Shown in pieces: positions 9,270-18,627 of a stretch of 64,000 nt of DNA (position 1 is its first letter; each line of letters starts with the position of its first letter). This DNA comes from Spirochaetota bacterium (lineage in GTDB: Bacteria > Spirochaetota > UBA12135 > COTS27 > JAFLEE01), in the NCBI GenBank assembly GCA_017302015.1, contig JAFLEE010000015.1, positions 1 through 64,000 of the forward strand. Reading direction: 5' to 3'. Position numbers and translations under genes: made by a program. The notes below the pieces were generated by a model. That model saw nothing but the letters and a program-made list of their open reading frames with translations. It was not told where the DNA came from and did not search any database.

Positions 9270-10310
9270 ATGCGCAAGCCCATATTCTTTTTCATTTCCG
9301 TCGCCTGGCTTACACCATTATTCTCCTCTCCGTCCGATGACTTATGCCACGCGATCAAGAATGGCGATCACCCGAAATTCAAAGAACTCGTTAAAAGCGG
9401 CCTCAACCTCAACTTAAAATCCGCCGATGGGGTCGCGCCCATCATCGTCGCGGCCAGGTACGGAAACGCCGAAATGACCGCGACCCTGATCGAGGAGAAA
9501 GTGGATCTGGCCGAGGTGGACAATATCGGACGCGAACCCCTCAGCATCAGCGCGAGCGCCTCGAACTCCCAGGCCGCCTCCGAGTTCCTCAAAGCAGGAT
9601 GCAACCTCAATAAAACCGATTTTCGGGGGCGAACTCCCATCATCTACGCGGTGCGGACGCGGAACATCGAACTCGTCAAACTTCTGATTTCGAAAGGGGC
9701 CAAACTCAATCTCGAGGATAAGAACGGGGTCACCCCCTGGATCGAAGCGGTCAAGATGGGGGATGTCGAGATGATGGACCTCATCGCCGGTACCGGATAT
9801 GACATCAAAAAAACCTACGCGATCGGAAGGTGGAACGCGCTGCACGCAGCATCGATCGCCGGGAAGGCCGAAGCGGTCAAATGGCTCCTGCAAAGGAAAT
9901 TCCCGGTCAATGAGCAAACGGGGAACGGGGGCTCCACCGCGCTCCACCTCGCTGCGTTCCGCGGCCATCTTCCCGTCGTGAAGCTCCTTCTCGCCGCCGG
10001 GGCGGATTCGACCATCGAAACGGAGGATCGGGATAGCCTACTCGCCGAGGCGGTCTATTCAAGGAACCTTGAACTTGTCCAATTCCTGATCAGCAAAGGA
10101 GTGCCGGTCAACGCGAGGGGCAACGACGGCTATTACCCCCTCACCCGCGCCGTCTTTACAGGAAATCTCGAAATGGTGAAAACGCTGATTAAATCCGGTG
10201 CGGATGTCAATGTGAAGGACTATCGAAACCAGGGCAGCATCTTGGCGATGGCCTCCAATTTTGGTTTCGTCGAAATCGCCAATGCGATCGAGGATTCGGG
10301 GGCGGAATAA
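9270..10310 (+). CDS. exported ankyrin-repeat protein
   Basis: This 346-residue protein has a signal peptide (about residues 1-19) followed by about nine ankyrin repeats that fill the rest of the chain; repeats show typical G-x-TPL/TALHLAA and LLxxGAD positions. Ankyrin arrays bind other proteins, so a periplasmic or surface interaction role is likely, with no enzymatic domain. The start at 9270 is chosen because AGGAG lies seven bases upstream and the residues that follow form a clean signal peptide; upstream in-frame residues look non-coding. The next gene downstream begins 63 bp later on the same strand and encodes a lipoprotein. No partner can be named. Confidence 0.85.
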   Translation: MRKPIFFFISVAWLTPLFSSPSDDLCHAIKNGDHPKFKELVKSGLNLNLKSADGVAPIIVAARYGNAEMTATLIEEKVDLAEVDNIGREPLSISASASNSQAASEFLKAGCNLNKTDFRGRTPIIYAVRTRNIELVKLLISKGAKLNLEDKNGVTPWIEAVKMGDVEMMDLIAGTGYDIKKTYAIGRWNALHAASIAGKAEAVKWLLQRKFPVNEQTGNGGSTALHLAAFRGHLPVVKLLLAAGADSTIETEDRDSLLAEAVYSRNLELVQFLISKGVPVNARGNDGYYPLTRAVFTGNLEMVKTLIKSGADVNVKDYRNQGSILAMASNFGFVEIANAIEDSGAE

Positions 10311-10373
10311 GCCACCGAATCCCGGCACCACGTCCAAAGACCGAACTCCGACCCAATTAATGAGAGGATCCCC

Positions 10374-11258
10374 ATGTTTTCCCGTTTCCCCATCCACGCC
10401 GCCGCCATCACCCTCGCCTTCCTGGCGTTTTTCTCCTGTTCCAAAACCCCCGGCGGCAAACCCGCCACCGCCCAGAAAGCCTCCCTCGAGGATCCGGCCA
10501 AGGCGAAGGCCGAGTTCGGCCTATCCGTGCTCGATGCCGTCACCTGCGCCGACGTCAAAAACGAGCAACCCATCTCCCCGATGACTGAGTTCGCCCCCGG
10601 GGAGGGCAAGAAAGTCTGGGTGCATGCCACCATGCAGGCCGACCGGGATGCGGCCACGACCCACCGCTACGTGAAGCGCATCGAGACCCTCTCCGGCGAC
10701 CCCGAGTTCTACGTGCCCTTCCACGCCTTCAGCCTGAAAGTGGGCGCGTCCAAGTCGTGGAAGCTCTTCAGTTACATCAACGCCTACCCGGGCACCTACC
10801 GGGTCGATCTCCTCGCCAACGACAAGGCCACGGTGATGAAAAGCCTCGGCTTCACCGTGACCGGCGAAGCCTCCTCCCTCCCCGCCTTCCTCGCCACCCC
10901 CGGAGATCTGGTCGTCGAATCCACCCAGACGGCGGAGGGTGTGAAGAACGCCGCCCCCGAGAACCCCGGGACCGTCTTCCGCGCCAAGGACGGCAGCGCC
11001 AAGGTCTACCTTTTTATGAAGTTTTCCAAGGCCGCCGCCCCGACCACCGCCTGGCTGCGATGGTCCAAAGAGGTCGCCTCCATCGACGGCAAGACCGATT
11101 GGACCGCGATCTATTGGGTGCCCGCGGCGGTCAAGACCTCGCCGATGACCACCTGGTATTATATCGGCGCCGAAACCGGGAAATGGAAGGTGGAAGTCCT
11201 GTCCGCGGACGGGAAGAAGGTCCTGGCGGAGAATCCGTTCTCGGTGGTGGGGGAATAG
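10374..11258 (+). CDS. lipoprotein with two DUF2914-like beta domains
   Basis: This 294-residue protein begins with a lipoprotein signal whose likely lipidated cysteine is C22 in AFFSC. Two similar beta-rich segments follow (about residues 45-165 and 180-292). Each has a short pattern of the type YVPFHAFSLKVG or WYYIGAETGKWKVEV followed by a terminal F-x-V strand, which resembles the DUF2914 domain. It would be anchored in the envelope facing the periplasm or outside. The start is supported by GAGAGGAT before the ATG. The DUF2914 resemblance is by eye, and the function is unknown. Confidence 0.75.
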   Translation: MFSRFPIHAAAITLAFLAFFSCSKTPGGKPATAQKASLEDPAKAKAEFGLSVLDAVTCADVKNEQPISPMTEFAPGEGKKVWVHATMQADRDAATTHRYVKRIETLSGDPEFYVPFHAFSLKVGASKSWKLFSYINAYPGTYRVDLLANDKATVMKSLGFTVTGEASSLPAFLATPGDLVVESTQTAEGVKNAAPENPGTVFRAKDGSAKVYLFMKFSKAAAPTTAWLRWSKEVASIDGKTDWTAIYWVPAAVKTSPMTTWYYIGAETGKWKVEVLSADGKKVLAENPFSVVGE

Positions 11259-11329
11259 GGCGGGCGGCCTTCGTTCCCGTGTTCTTGATGTAGGAAACGA
11301 GGCTGCGTCCATCGAGGCGCCCTCCGCGT

Positions 11330-11998
11330 ATGGAAGCACCGATCAAGCCAGGAAATCAGGGGTCTCCCTTTTTTGCGTCCATCCCCGCGCTCTTGGTCGC
11401 AGCTTCCATGCACCTTGGCGCCCTCCTCGGCCAAGACCTCCCCGATTTTACCCGCGAGAGAACCCTCACGGCGAACCAAACCATCGAGGTGAACGCGTTC
11501 GGCATGAACTTCCTGAGGCAAGAGGGCGCTACACCGGAGGAACGGCGTCTGGGAGCGGCCAAAGCCGCACGCTATGTATTGGACCGCGACCTCAACCTAT
11601 TCCGCGGGGCGCTATGGATGAAGGAAAGCAATCGTTTCTCGAACACCTCCGTCTTCCGCGCCCAGAAGGTCGAGTCGAAGACCGTCTACTACTCGGACAT
11701 CCTCTGCGAAACGCGCGCGAAGATCAAGGTCGATTCGCCGTGCAAAGTCGATGAGATCCAGTACACCTTCGCCATCGATCCATTCCCGGACCCCACGAAC
11801 CACCTGGCGGTTCGAGCCCTCGTGAAGGAACTCAACGGGCGCGCGAGCGCGTGGCTCCTCGAAAAGATCTCCACCGAACGAAATATCACCCGCGCCATCA
11901 CGTTTTCATTCCTGTCGAAGCGGACCGTCCTGGGCAGCCGGAAAGACCGCTTCACGACCACGATCCTCTACCGCGTGGATCCGAGCCGATCCGAATAG
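11330..11998 (+). CDS. exported protein of unknown function
   Basis: I do not recognise this 222-residue protein. Residues 14-35 form a hydrophobic segment that looks like a signal peptide ending near LLGQD, so the product is probably periplasmic. The mature part is mixed alpha/beta and fairly polar, with two cysteines (in ILCET and SPCKV) that could form a disulfide. No strong ribosome-binding site precedes the ATG at 11330, so the start is uncertain. It follows the lipoprotein gene on the same strand and ends before a bidirectional terminator. Confidence 0.6.
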   Translation: MEAPIKPGNQGSPFFASIPALLVAASMHLGALLGQDLPDFTRERTLTANQTIEVNAFGMNFLRQEGATPEERRLGAAKAARYVLDRDLNLFRGALWMKESNRFSNTSVFRAQKVESKTVYYSDILCETRAKIKVDSPCKVDEIQYTFAIDPFPDPTNHLAVRALVKELNGRASAWLLEKISTERNITRAITFSFLSKRTVLGSRKDRFTTTILYRVDPSRSE

Positions 11999-12135
11999 CC
12001 CGCGGGAAATTTTCCTTCGCCGACTCGCGTTTCACTCGCCATCGGCGGGCCAATCGATAGAGGAGACTCGCCCGAATGAGGTCCCGCAGCGGTCCTGGAC
12101 CGCTTCCAATCAACCGGAGCACCGGGCCGCGGACT

Positions 12136-12165
12136 AAAAAAAACCGGCCTCGCGGCCGGCTTTTT
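12136..12165. terminator. bidirectional rho-independent terminator
   Basis: The stem CCGGCC (12144-12149) and GGCCGG (12154-12159) closes on a TCGC loop. A run of eight A precedes it and TTTTT follows. It sits between convergent genes ending at 11998 (plus) and 12188 (minus), so it can serve both. Confidence 0.88.
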
Positions 12166-12187
12166 AATTCAGGAGCGAAAAAGCCGC

Positions 12188-12703
12188 TTACTTGTCGCCT
12201 TTCTTCTTGTCCGCCTTCTTCTCGGCCTTTTTATCGCCCTTCTTCTCCTCCGCCTTGGCGGGGGTCGCGGCGGCGGGGGCGCTATCGTCGCACTTGGAGC
12301 ACACGCGCAGTTTCTTGTCTTTCGCGGCGTCCACCGTCATCGTCTCGACTTTGCCGCCGCACTGGGCCAGGGCCGAGCAATCCTTCGACACGTGATAGAC
12401 TTCGGAATTGGGGCAGACGCTGACCATCTTGGTCGCGGCGGGGGCGGAGGCTTCGCCGCCGCAGCTCTTGCAGGCGACGAGTTTCTTTCCGGTGGCGGCG
12501 GGGACGGTGGTCGTTTCGACCTTGCCGCCGCAGCGGGCGAGGGCCGAGCAATCTTTCGACACGTGGTAGACGTCGGATCCGGGGCAGACCCAGGCGGCCT
12601 TGGCCTCATTGGCGGCGGTTTTTGCGGCGGTCTTGGCCTCGGCGGCGAAGGCGACGCCCAGCAGCAACGAAGCCGCCAGGGCCATACGGTTGAAAGTCAT
12701 CAT
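12188..12703 (-). CDS. exported protein with two Cys/His metal-binding-like repeats
   Basis: This 171-residue protein has a signal peptide (about residues 1-23), two near-identical 43-residue modules and a Lys/Ala/Glu-rich tail. Each module has the order CP-x5-YHVSKDCSAL-x2-C and ends in C-x2-C: C40, H47, C52, C58, C78, C81 and then C97, H104, C109, C115, C135, C138. The YHxSxxC pattern resembles Ada-type or endonuclease-associated zinc modules, so metal binding is a reasonable inference, but in an exported protein disulfides are an alternative. The start is supported by GAGGGGATC upstream. The basic tail (after residue 150) may bind nucleic acid or an acidic polymer. It is monocistronic between a terminator and the GH95 gene. 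Confidence 0.8.
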   Translation of the reverse strand: MMTFNRMALAASLLLGVAFAAEAKTAAKTAANEAKAAWVCPGSDVYHVSKDCSALARCGGKVETTTVPAATGKKLVACKSCGGEASAPAATKMVSVCPNSEVYHVSKDCSALAQCGGKVETMTVDAAKDKKLRVCSKCDDSAPAAATPAKAEEKKGDKKAEKKADKKKGDK

Positions 12704-12949
12704 GGGTGATCCCCTCGAGTTGGTTTTCCCCTTACGGGGTGCGGAATTTTAAGATGAAACATCGCCGCCATCAGGGATTCACCCTACTCCGCTTTCGAGA
12801 AGCCCCGATTCGCCAGTGGCTGTATTTCATGCCTGTGGGCGACCGGGGACGGCGCGCTCATGAAGAGGAATATCGAGCCAGTCGTGGTCCCCGCTCCATT
12901 CCCGTGCCAAATTAATAAGTTTGCGCCGGCGCATGGCGAGGCCGGGCCG

Positions 12950-15223
12950 TCAGCCATCCCAGGCCCAGGTCTCTCCGGCGGCAAGGACCTCCTCATGGAG
13001 ATCCCTCCCGATGCGAACGCGAAGGAGTTCTCCGCGCAAGGACCGGATCCGTGCCCGGGTGAGCTTGGCGGCGCGCCACTCCAGATCGACTTCGAAGCCG
13101 CCGCGGGCGCGCAATCCCGACACCTTGCCCTCTTTCCATGCGGCGGGCAGGGCGGGCAGGAGACGCAGGAGCCCGCCGTGGCTTTGGAGGAGCATTTCCT
13201 GGATGCCGGCGGCGGCCCCGAAATTGGCGTCCATCTGGAAGGGGGGATGGTCGCCGAAAAGATTGGGGTGGACCCCACCGGGGGCGAGGCGAAGCATACG
13301 GGCGAGGATGGCCAGGGCGTGCTCGCCATCGCCGAGGCGGGCCCATAGGTTTACTTTCCAGGCGCTCGACCAGCCCGTACCCTCGTCACTGCGGGCGATG
13401 AGGCTCTTTCGCACGGCGTCGGCCCAATCCGGCGTGGCGTCGAGGGTGATGGCATCCCCCGGATAGGCGGCCCATAGGAAGGATAGGTGGCGGTGCTTGA
13501 CCTCCACCTCGGGGTACTCGCGATCCCACTCGGCCACGCGGCCGTCGGGGAGGCGCAGGAGGGGGCGGAGCCGTGCACGGGCGGCGGCGAGCTCGGCGAG
13601 GAAGGACGGATCGAGGCCCTCGCGCGCGCCCGCCGCACCCAGATGTTCGAAGAGGTCGGCGATGAGTTGGAGATCCATTGCCGTGCCGGTGCTCACGCAG
13701 GCGCGCTGGCCGCTGGCATCGAGGAAGGCGTTCTCGGGGGAAGTGGCTGGATTGGTCGTGAGATGTCCGCTCGGGTCCTCCACGAGCCAATCGAGGAGGA
13801 ACCGGGCCGCCCCCTTGAGCACGGGGTAGGAGACCGCCTTGAACCATTCGCGGTCGCCGCCATATTCATAGCGGTCCCGGAAATGGCGCATGAGCCAGGC
13901 GGCGCCCATGGGCCACAGGGCGTACTGGGCGCTCCCCCAGCCGTTCCCGCCGGCGGGCCAGGTCATCCCCCACGCGTCCACGTTATGGCAAGCCGTCCAG
14001 CCGCCGCATTGGAAAAAATCGCGGGCGGTCTTCTCGCCGCCGGGCACGAGGGCCGCGGTGAAATCGAGGAGCGCCCCGTGGCATTCCGCCAGATTCCCGG
14101 TCTCGGCGGGCCAGAGGTTCATCTGGGTATTGATGTTGGTGGTGAAATTGGACGACCAGGGGGCCCGCAGATCCGGATTCCAGACGCCCTGGAGATTGGG
14201 CGGCAAGGTGCCGGGGCGGGACGAAGCGATGAGCAGGTAACGCCCGTACTGGGCGAAGAGCGCGCAGAGGGACGCATCGGAGGCCCCGTGCTTGGCGAGG
14301 CGCACGCGCGTCGGCGTCTCGGGGGGATCGAGGGGCCCGCCGAGGTCCAAGGCGACGCGGCCGAAGAGGCCCGCATGGTCGGCAATATGCCGCTCGCGCA
14401 GCTCCGCCCAAGCCTTCCCGGCGGCGGCTTCCACGTCTTTTTTGGCGACGGCTTCGGGATCGCCGTTGGGCGAGCGGCCGGGGCCCGCGAAGTCCGTCGC
14501 CATGGCGAGGAGCAAGGTGGCGGACTTGGCGCCGCGCACTTCGAGGGCGTCGCCCAGGCGATTGAGACGGCCCCCGTCGAGCGCGATCTTAAGCCTCGCG
14601 GCCCAACGGAGCCCGCGCCCCTCCTCATACCGCACGGGGTCGGGGTCCTGGGCGAAATAGGAAGGCTCGACCCGCGAAGGCGCCCGGCCCTTCATGACGA
14701 GATCCCCGCCCTCGAAGCTCACCGCGTGGCGCAACAAACTCCTCAGGTGCAGGTGGAGTTCCAGGCTCCCGCCCTCGGCCTCGTAGCGCACCGCGAGCAC
14801 CCGATCGGGATAGGAGGCCAGGGTTTCCTGGTGGATCCGGATGGCCGCGGCCTGGAAATCCACACGGACCAGCCCATCCTCCAACGATAATTCTCTTCTA
14901 TAGGAGAGAACCGGCGCGGGAAATAGGAAGCGCGCCACGAGATCGCCCAGGGGCAGATAGGATTCTCCAAAGGGTCCGAAGAGTTTTTTGGAGGCCTCGC
15001 TGGCCTCGGCGTGCTTGCCTTCGTTTACGAGGCGGCGCACGCGCTCCAGCACCCCTGCCTCGGGAGCGAGCGGGACCGGGGTCGGGCCGCTCCACAGCGT
15101 GTCTTCGTTGAGCGCGATGCGCTCCTCGGGGTAGGCGCCAAAGACCAGGCCGCCGAGGCGGCCGGAGCCCACCGGGTAGGCTTCGAGCCACGACGAGGCC
15201 GCGCGATCATCGATGAGACGCAT
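12950..15223 (-). CDS. GH95 alpha-L-fucosidase (1,2-alpha type)
   Basis: This protein of about 757 residues is a full-length GH95 enzyme, which removes alpha-1,2-linked fucose by inversion. Numbering from the in-frame TTG at 15232, the catalytic set is intact: N366 and N368 in TTNINTQMN activate water with D668 in MDANFG, and E500 in TSPENAF is the general acid. The N-terminal beta domain includes GRLGGLVFG and [10 protein letters not shown]. No signal peptide is seen, so it is probably cytoplasmic. The ATG at 15223 is listed, but AGGAGG lies only four bases before the TTG at 15232, which could be the true start. The adjacent aldo/keto reductase and Gfo/Idh/MocA genes could process released sugars. 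Confidence 0.95.
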   Translation of the reverse strand: MRLIDDRAASSWLEAYPVGSGRLGGLVFGAYPEERIALNEDTLWSGPTPVPLAPEAGVLERVRRLVNEGKHAEASEASKKLFGPFGESYLPLGDLVARFLFPAPVLSYRRELSLEDGLVRVDFQAAAIRIHQETLASYPDRVLAVRYEAEGGSLELHLHLRSLLRHAVSFEGGDLVMKGRAPSRVEPSYFAQDPDPVRYEEGRGLRWAARLKIALDGGRLNRLGDALEVRGAKSATLLLAMATDFAGPGRSPNGDPEAVAKKDVEAAAGKAWAELRERHIADHAGLFGRVALDLGGPLDPPETPTRVRLAKHGASDASLCALFAQYGRYLLIASSRPGTLPPNLQGVWNPDLRAPWSSNFTTNINTQMNLWPAETGNLAECHGALLDFTAALVPGGEKTARDFFQCGGWTACHNVDAWGMTWPAGGNGWGSAQYALWPMGAAWLMRHFRDRYEYGGDREWFKAVSYPVLKGAARFLLDWLVEDPSGHLTTNPATSPENAFLDASGQRACVSTGTAMDLQLIADLFEHLGAAGAREGLDPSFLAELAAARARLRPLLRLPDGRVAEWDREYPEVEVKHRHLSFLWAAYPGDAITLDATPDWADAVRKSLIARSDEGTGWSSAWKVNLWARLGDGEHALAILARMLRLAPGGVHPNLFGDHPPFQMDANFGAAAGIQEMLLQSHGGLLRLLPALPAAWKEGKVSGLRARGGFEVDLEWRAAKLTRARIRSLRGELLRVRIGRDLHEEVLAAGETWAWDG

Positions 15224-15365
15224 GGGGGACAAGGGGCCTCCTCCGCGGACGCCCGCTTACGACTTCGCGCGGGATCCGCTTGGCTCGAGGAAGCCACTTT
15301 ACCGTGGGACGGTTGATCCGGACATGGACGGAATTGAAACTCCCCCTTCACCGCCGGGAGGAAAG

Positions 15366-15393
15366 GCCGGGGATGGGGCCCGCCACGTCCCCG
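15366..15393 (-). terminator. hairpin after aldo/keto reductase gene
   Basis: CCGGGGA (15366-15372) pairs perfectly with TCCCCGG (15387-15393). It lies directly after the stop of the minus-strand gene at 15395. No strong U run follows on the minus strand, so termination may be weak or the hairpin may protect the mRNA end. Confidence 0.45.
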
Positions 15394-15394
15394 G

Positions 15395-16405
15395 TCAAGG
15401 CAAGGCGTTCTCCAGACGTTTCGGCCTCGCGTGGGCGGGGCGTTCCCCTTCCAGATCGAGCCATGCCGATTCCTCGGGGGTGAGCGTCAATTCGGCCGCC
15501 GCCCCATTGGCTCGGATCTCGCTTTCGTTGGCCGCCCCCACCAATGCGAAGACGTTCAGGGGCTGCCCGAGCACCCAAGCCAGGGCGAGATCGGCGACGC
15601 CCACGCCCTTGGCCTTGGCGAGTTCCACCGACCGATCCAAGCGCCGGAAATTGACCTCATGGCAATAGGCCTTCCGGCAGGCCGCGTCGAGGAAGGTCCC
15701 CTCGCGCTCGAAAGTCTCCCGGGTGAAACGGCCCGAGAAGAAACCGCGGCCCAGGCTCGAATACGCGAAAATCGGCATGCCGCTTCGGGCATACCAGGCG
15801 CGCGCTTCCCGGTTCGCCGGGCCGCCCAGGGAAACGCACCCCTGGCCCCAGGGGTTATCCACCTGTTCGGCGAGGCCGTAATTGGGGCTGCTGGCCACGA
15901 AGGGGGTGAGCCCGTGCTCGGCGGCGTAGGTATTAGCCTCCCGCAGGCGCTCGTGGCTCCAATTCGAGCCGCCATAGGCGCGGATGCGCCCGGCGAGCTT
16001 ATGGCTGTGGAGCGCTTCGACGATGGGCCCCACGGGCACGCCGGGGTCGTCCCGGTGGAGCAGGTAGAGGTCGAGATGGTCGGTCTGGAGGCGCGCGAGG
16101 GAATCGTGGAGGTCGCTGGCGATATCGTGGGGCGTCACCCGGGCGCGGTCGGCGTTGGGGTGGGCGCCCTTCGATAGGAGCACCAGTTTTTCCCGATGGC
16201 CCCGGGCCTTCATCCAGCGCCCCACCGCGCGCTCCGTGTTCCCGCCGCCGTAGACGTGGGCCATGTCGAGGGTATTCCATCCCGCCTCGAACGCCGCATC
16301 GAGGAGGGCGAAACTCTCCTCCAGGCGATCGGTGTGCACGATCATGGTGCCGAGCACGAGGCGCGAGACCGGCTTGTCGACGCCGGGAATGCTTCCGTAT
16401 TTCAT
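15395..16405 (-). CDS. aldo/keto reductase
   Basis: This 336-residue protein is a standard-length NAD(P)H-dependent aldo/keto reductase. The catalytic tetrad is visible as D and Y in DMAHVYGGG, K in LLSKGAH and H in YLLHRDD, in the expected order within the first 120 residues. The typical cofactor segment SSLGRGFFSG lies later. It probably reduces or oxidises a free sugar or sugar-derived aldehyde. It lies between the GH95 fucosidase (about 170 bp downstream on the same strand) and a Gfo/Idh/MocA gene, which suggests a role in deoxysugar or other sugar handling, but the substrate cannot be read from sequence. Confidence 0.92.
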   Translation of the reverse strand: MKYGSIPGVDKPVSRLVLGTMIVHTDRLEESFALLDAAFEAGWNTLDMAHVYGGGNTERAVGRWMKARGHREKLVLLSKGAHPNADRARVTPHDIASDLHDSLARLQTDHLDLYLLHRDDPGVPVGPIVEALHSHKLAGRIRAYGGSNWSHERLREANTYAAEHGLTPFVASSPNYGLAEQVDNPWGQGCVSLGGPANREARAWYARSGMPIFAYSSLGRGFFSGRFTRETFEREGTFLDAACRKAYCHEVNFRRLDRSVELAKAKGVGVADLALAWVLGQPLNVFALVGAANESEIRANGAAAELTLTPEESAWLDLEGERPAHARPKRLENALP

Positions 16406-16543
16406 GGTGATGAATCCTTTAAAGTTTGCGATGCGCGATCGGCGATGATCTGACGACTCGAGGTTGGGGGTTGATTGGATGCGGGTCGAGCGTCGATGCG
16501 TTTAAAACGGGGGGCTTCCGCCGGGGGGATCGGAACACCGGGG

Positions 16544-17623
16544 TCATTCCATCGGGTAGCGCAGCCCGATCTGGTCGCGCAACGTATCGAGGGTCTCCAT
16601 CACCGAAAGGCTCTCGGAGAGCGGCAAGAGCGGGCTTTCCTTGAGGCCGAGGGCGAGGCAATGGGCGAACTCCATCGCCTCGTGGCTATAGCCATTGCCC
16701 GCGTGGGGCGGTTCGATGACGACGGGATCCTTCCCGGGTTGGGAGAGGGTGAGGCGGCTCGGCCGCCACCAGGGCGCGTGGAGGCGGAGACTCCCCGCGG
16801 TGCCGAGGAGGAGCGCCTCTTGGGGCGAGTTGGTGCGCACGGCGCAGGAGAGGACCGCGAGCTCCCCGCCCCCGAAACGCAGCAGCATGCCGGCCTGCTC
16901 ATCCACCCCGGTCGCCCCCAGATGGGCCGTCGCCCTCGCGTCCACGGGCTTGCCGAAAAAGAGGTGCGCGAGGCTCACGGGGTAGATGCCCACGTCGAGG
17001 AGGCCGCCGCCGGCCAGGGCGGGATCCATGAGGCGCGAGGCGGGATCCCCCCCGCATCGGAAACCGAAATCGGCCTGCAGGAGGCGGGGCTCGCCGATGG
17101 CGCCCGAAGCCGCCAGGGCCTTGGCTTGGATGACGTGGGGCAGGAAGCGCGACCACAGGGCTTCCATGAGGAGCACGCCCTTCTTCCGCGCCGCGTCGAT
17201 GACGATGGCCTCGTCTTTGGCGCTGATGCCCATGGGCTTCTCGCAGAGCACGGCCTTCCCGTGCTCGATGCAGAGGAGGCAGGCCTCGCGGTGCATGGGA
17301 TGGGGCGTGGCCACGTAGACGGCATCGACTTGCGGATCGCGGGCGAGGGCCTCGTAGGATGGGTGGCGACGGGGGATCTTCCATTGTTCTCCGAAGGCCT
17401 GCGCCTTGGCGCCGTCGCGGGAGGCGCAGGCCATGAGACGGGCCCCGGGCGCATGGGCCAGCCCCTGGGCGAAGGCCTTCGCGATGTTCCCCAGGCCCAA
17501 GATGCCCCAACGCGTCACCGCGGTGGGCTTCGAGACGGGAGCGCCCGAGATGTCTGCGCCGGTATTCCTATCGATTATTGCCGAAGCCCCAAGGCTTACG
17601 CCGCAGCGATTGATCATTTCCAT
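16544..17623 (-). CDS. Gfo/Idh/MocA family dehydrogenase
   Basis: The protein has an N-terminal Rossmann domain with WGILGLGNIAKAF, followed by the conserved sugar-dehydrogenase signature CEKPMGIS and a C-terminal alpha/beta substrate domain. It most resembles the branch around dimeric dihydrodiol dehydrogenase and NAD(P)-dependent sugar oxidoreductases. It should oxidise or reduce a sugar in the cytoplasm. The start is unclear: ATG at 17623 or 17617 and TTG at 17641 are all in frame without a good ribosome-binding site, and about 35 residues precede the Rossmann strand, so the true start may be further in. It is divergent from an AraC gene, which may control it. Confidence 0.88.
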   Translation of the reverse strand: MEMINRCGVSLGASAIIDRNTGADISGAPVSKPTAVTRWGILGLGNIAKAFAQGLAHAPGARLMACASRDGAKAQAFGEQWKIPRRHPSYEALARDPQVDAVYVATPHPMHREACLLCIEHGKAVLCEKPMGISAKDEAIVIDAARKKGVLLMEALWSRFLPHVIQAKALAASGAIGEPRLLQADFGFRCGGDPASRLMDPALAGGGLLDVGIYPVSLAHLFFGKPVDARATAHLGATGVDEQAGMLLRFGGGELAVLSCAVRTNSPQEALLLGTAGSLRLHAPWWRPSRLTLSQPGKDPVVIEPPHAGNGYSHEAMEFAHCLALGLKESPLLPLSESLSVMETLDTLRDQIGLRYPME

Positions 17624-17713
17624 GCAGTGAATATAGGACAAACTCGGGGAATCCGAAATGCCCCGTCATGCCGTATACATGCATTATCTTGTCGCCCTGT
17701 GGTATGATCGCCC

Positions 17714-18538
17714 ATGAAGACGTCCCAGGTCGCGCCCCAAAAAATCGGATTCCTCTTCGGACGCGGCCGAAATACGCGGCGCGATCCGCACCACGTCCTG
17801 CGGCCGGGGGGCACGGATGTCTGGATCCTCGAGTACACCGTTTCGGGCCGGGGGTTCGTACGCTCCGGCGGGCTCGTGACGTCCATGGGTCCGGGCGAAC
17901 TCCTCCTCTTCCCCCCCGGCCTCGCCCAAGACTATGGGATGCATCCCGAACATGGGGCCTGGGACCACCTCTGGGTCTGCTTCGCCCCCCCCGCCCCTTG
18001 GCTCGAACTCCTCAAATGGCCCGAGGGCGCCCAGGGGCTTCCGCGCCTCGCCCTTCCCCCGGCCCTGAGGCCGCGGGTCAAACGGGCCCTCGAAGAGGGC
18101 GTGCGCCTTTTCCATGAGCCCCTCGAGCGCCGCCACGCGTTCGCCATGAACCGCCTGGAGGAAGTGCTCCTGTGGTGCGAGACCGCCAACCCCGACCGGG
18201 CCCAAGGCCGCATGGATCCCCGCATCCGCCGGGCGCTGGAGTTCATCCACCGCCAGGCGACGCGGCCCCTGAGCCTTGCGGAATTGGCCCATTGCGCCGT
18301 CCTCTCCCCGCCCCGCTTCTCCCACCTCTTCAAGGAACAAACCGGCCGGTCGCCCTGGCATTTCATCGAGGATCGCCGCCTGGCCCACGCGGTAGAACTC
18401 CTCCTCATGTCCGGAAAAACGGTGGCGGAAGTGGGGCGGGAATCGGGATTCTTGAGCCCGTTCTATTTTTCCCGCACTTTCAAGAGGCGGTATGGGATGG
18501 GGCCCCGCGCCTTCCGCGGGAAAACTCCTCGAAGCTGA
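17714..18538 (+). CDS. AraC family regulator with cupin sensor
   Basis: This 274-residue protein has an N-terminal cupin-like sugar-sensing domain (about residues 15-110) and a C-terminal double helix-turn-helix (about 165-268). The signature around SGKTVAEVGRESGFLSPFYFSRTFKRRYG is close to the AraC consensus. It is divergent from the Gfo/Idh/MocA gene, with a 72-90 bp intergenic stretch that includes small palindromes GTATAC and ATGCAT near 17670-17685. It probably activates that gene and possibly the reductase and fucosidase further along. The inducer is unknown. Confidence 0.93.
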   Translation: MKTSQVAPQKIGFLFGRGRNTRRDPHHVLRPGGTDVWILEYTVSGRGFVRSGGLVTSMGPGELLLFPPGLAQDYGMHPEHGAWDHLWVCFAPPAPWLELLKWPEGAQGLPRLALPPALRPRVKRALEEGVRLFHEPLERRHAFAMNRLEEVLLWCETANPDRAQGRMDPRIRRALEFIHRQATRPLSLAELAHCAVLSPPRFSHLFKEQTGRSPWHFIEDRRLAHAVELLLMSGKTVAEVGRESGFLSPFYFSRTFKRRYGMGPRAFRGKTPRS

Positions 18539-18627
18539 TCCTAGCAGCGCCATCGGGGATCCCCCGATCCAAATGCAGGCGTCCCCCGATTCACGCCTCG
18601 TCGGCTTCGTGCGATTATGGCAACATC

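Noticed and set aside
12704-12949. Coding remnant downstream of the GH95 stop
   Set aside because: Short frames exist on both strands but none has a ribosome-binding site or recognisable motif.
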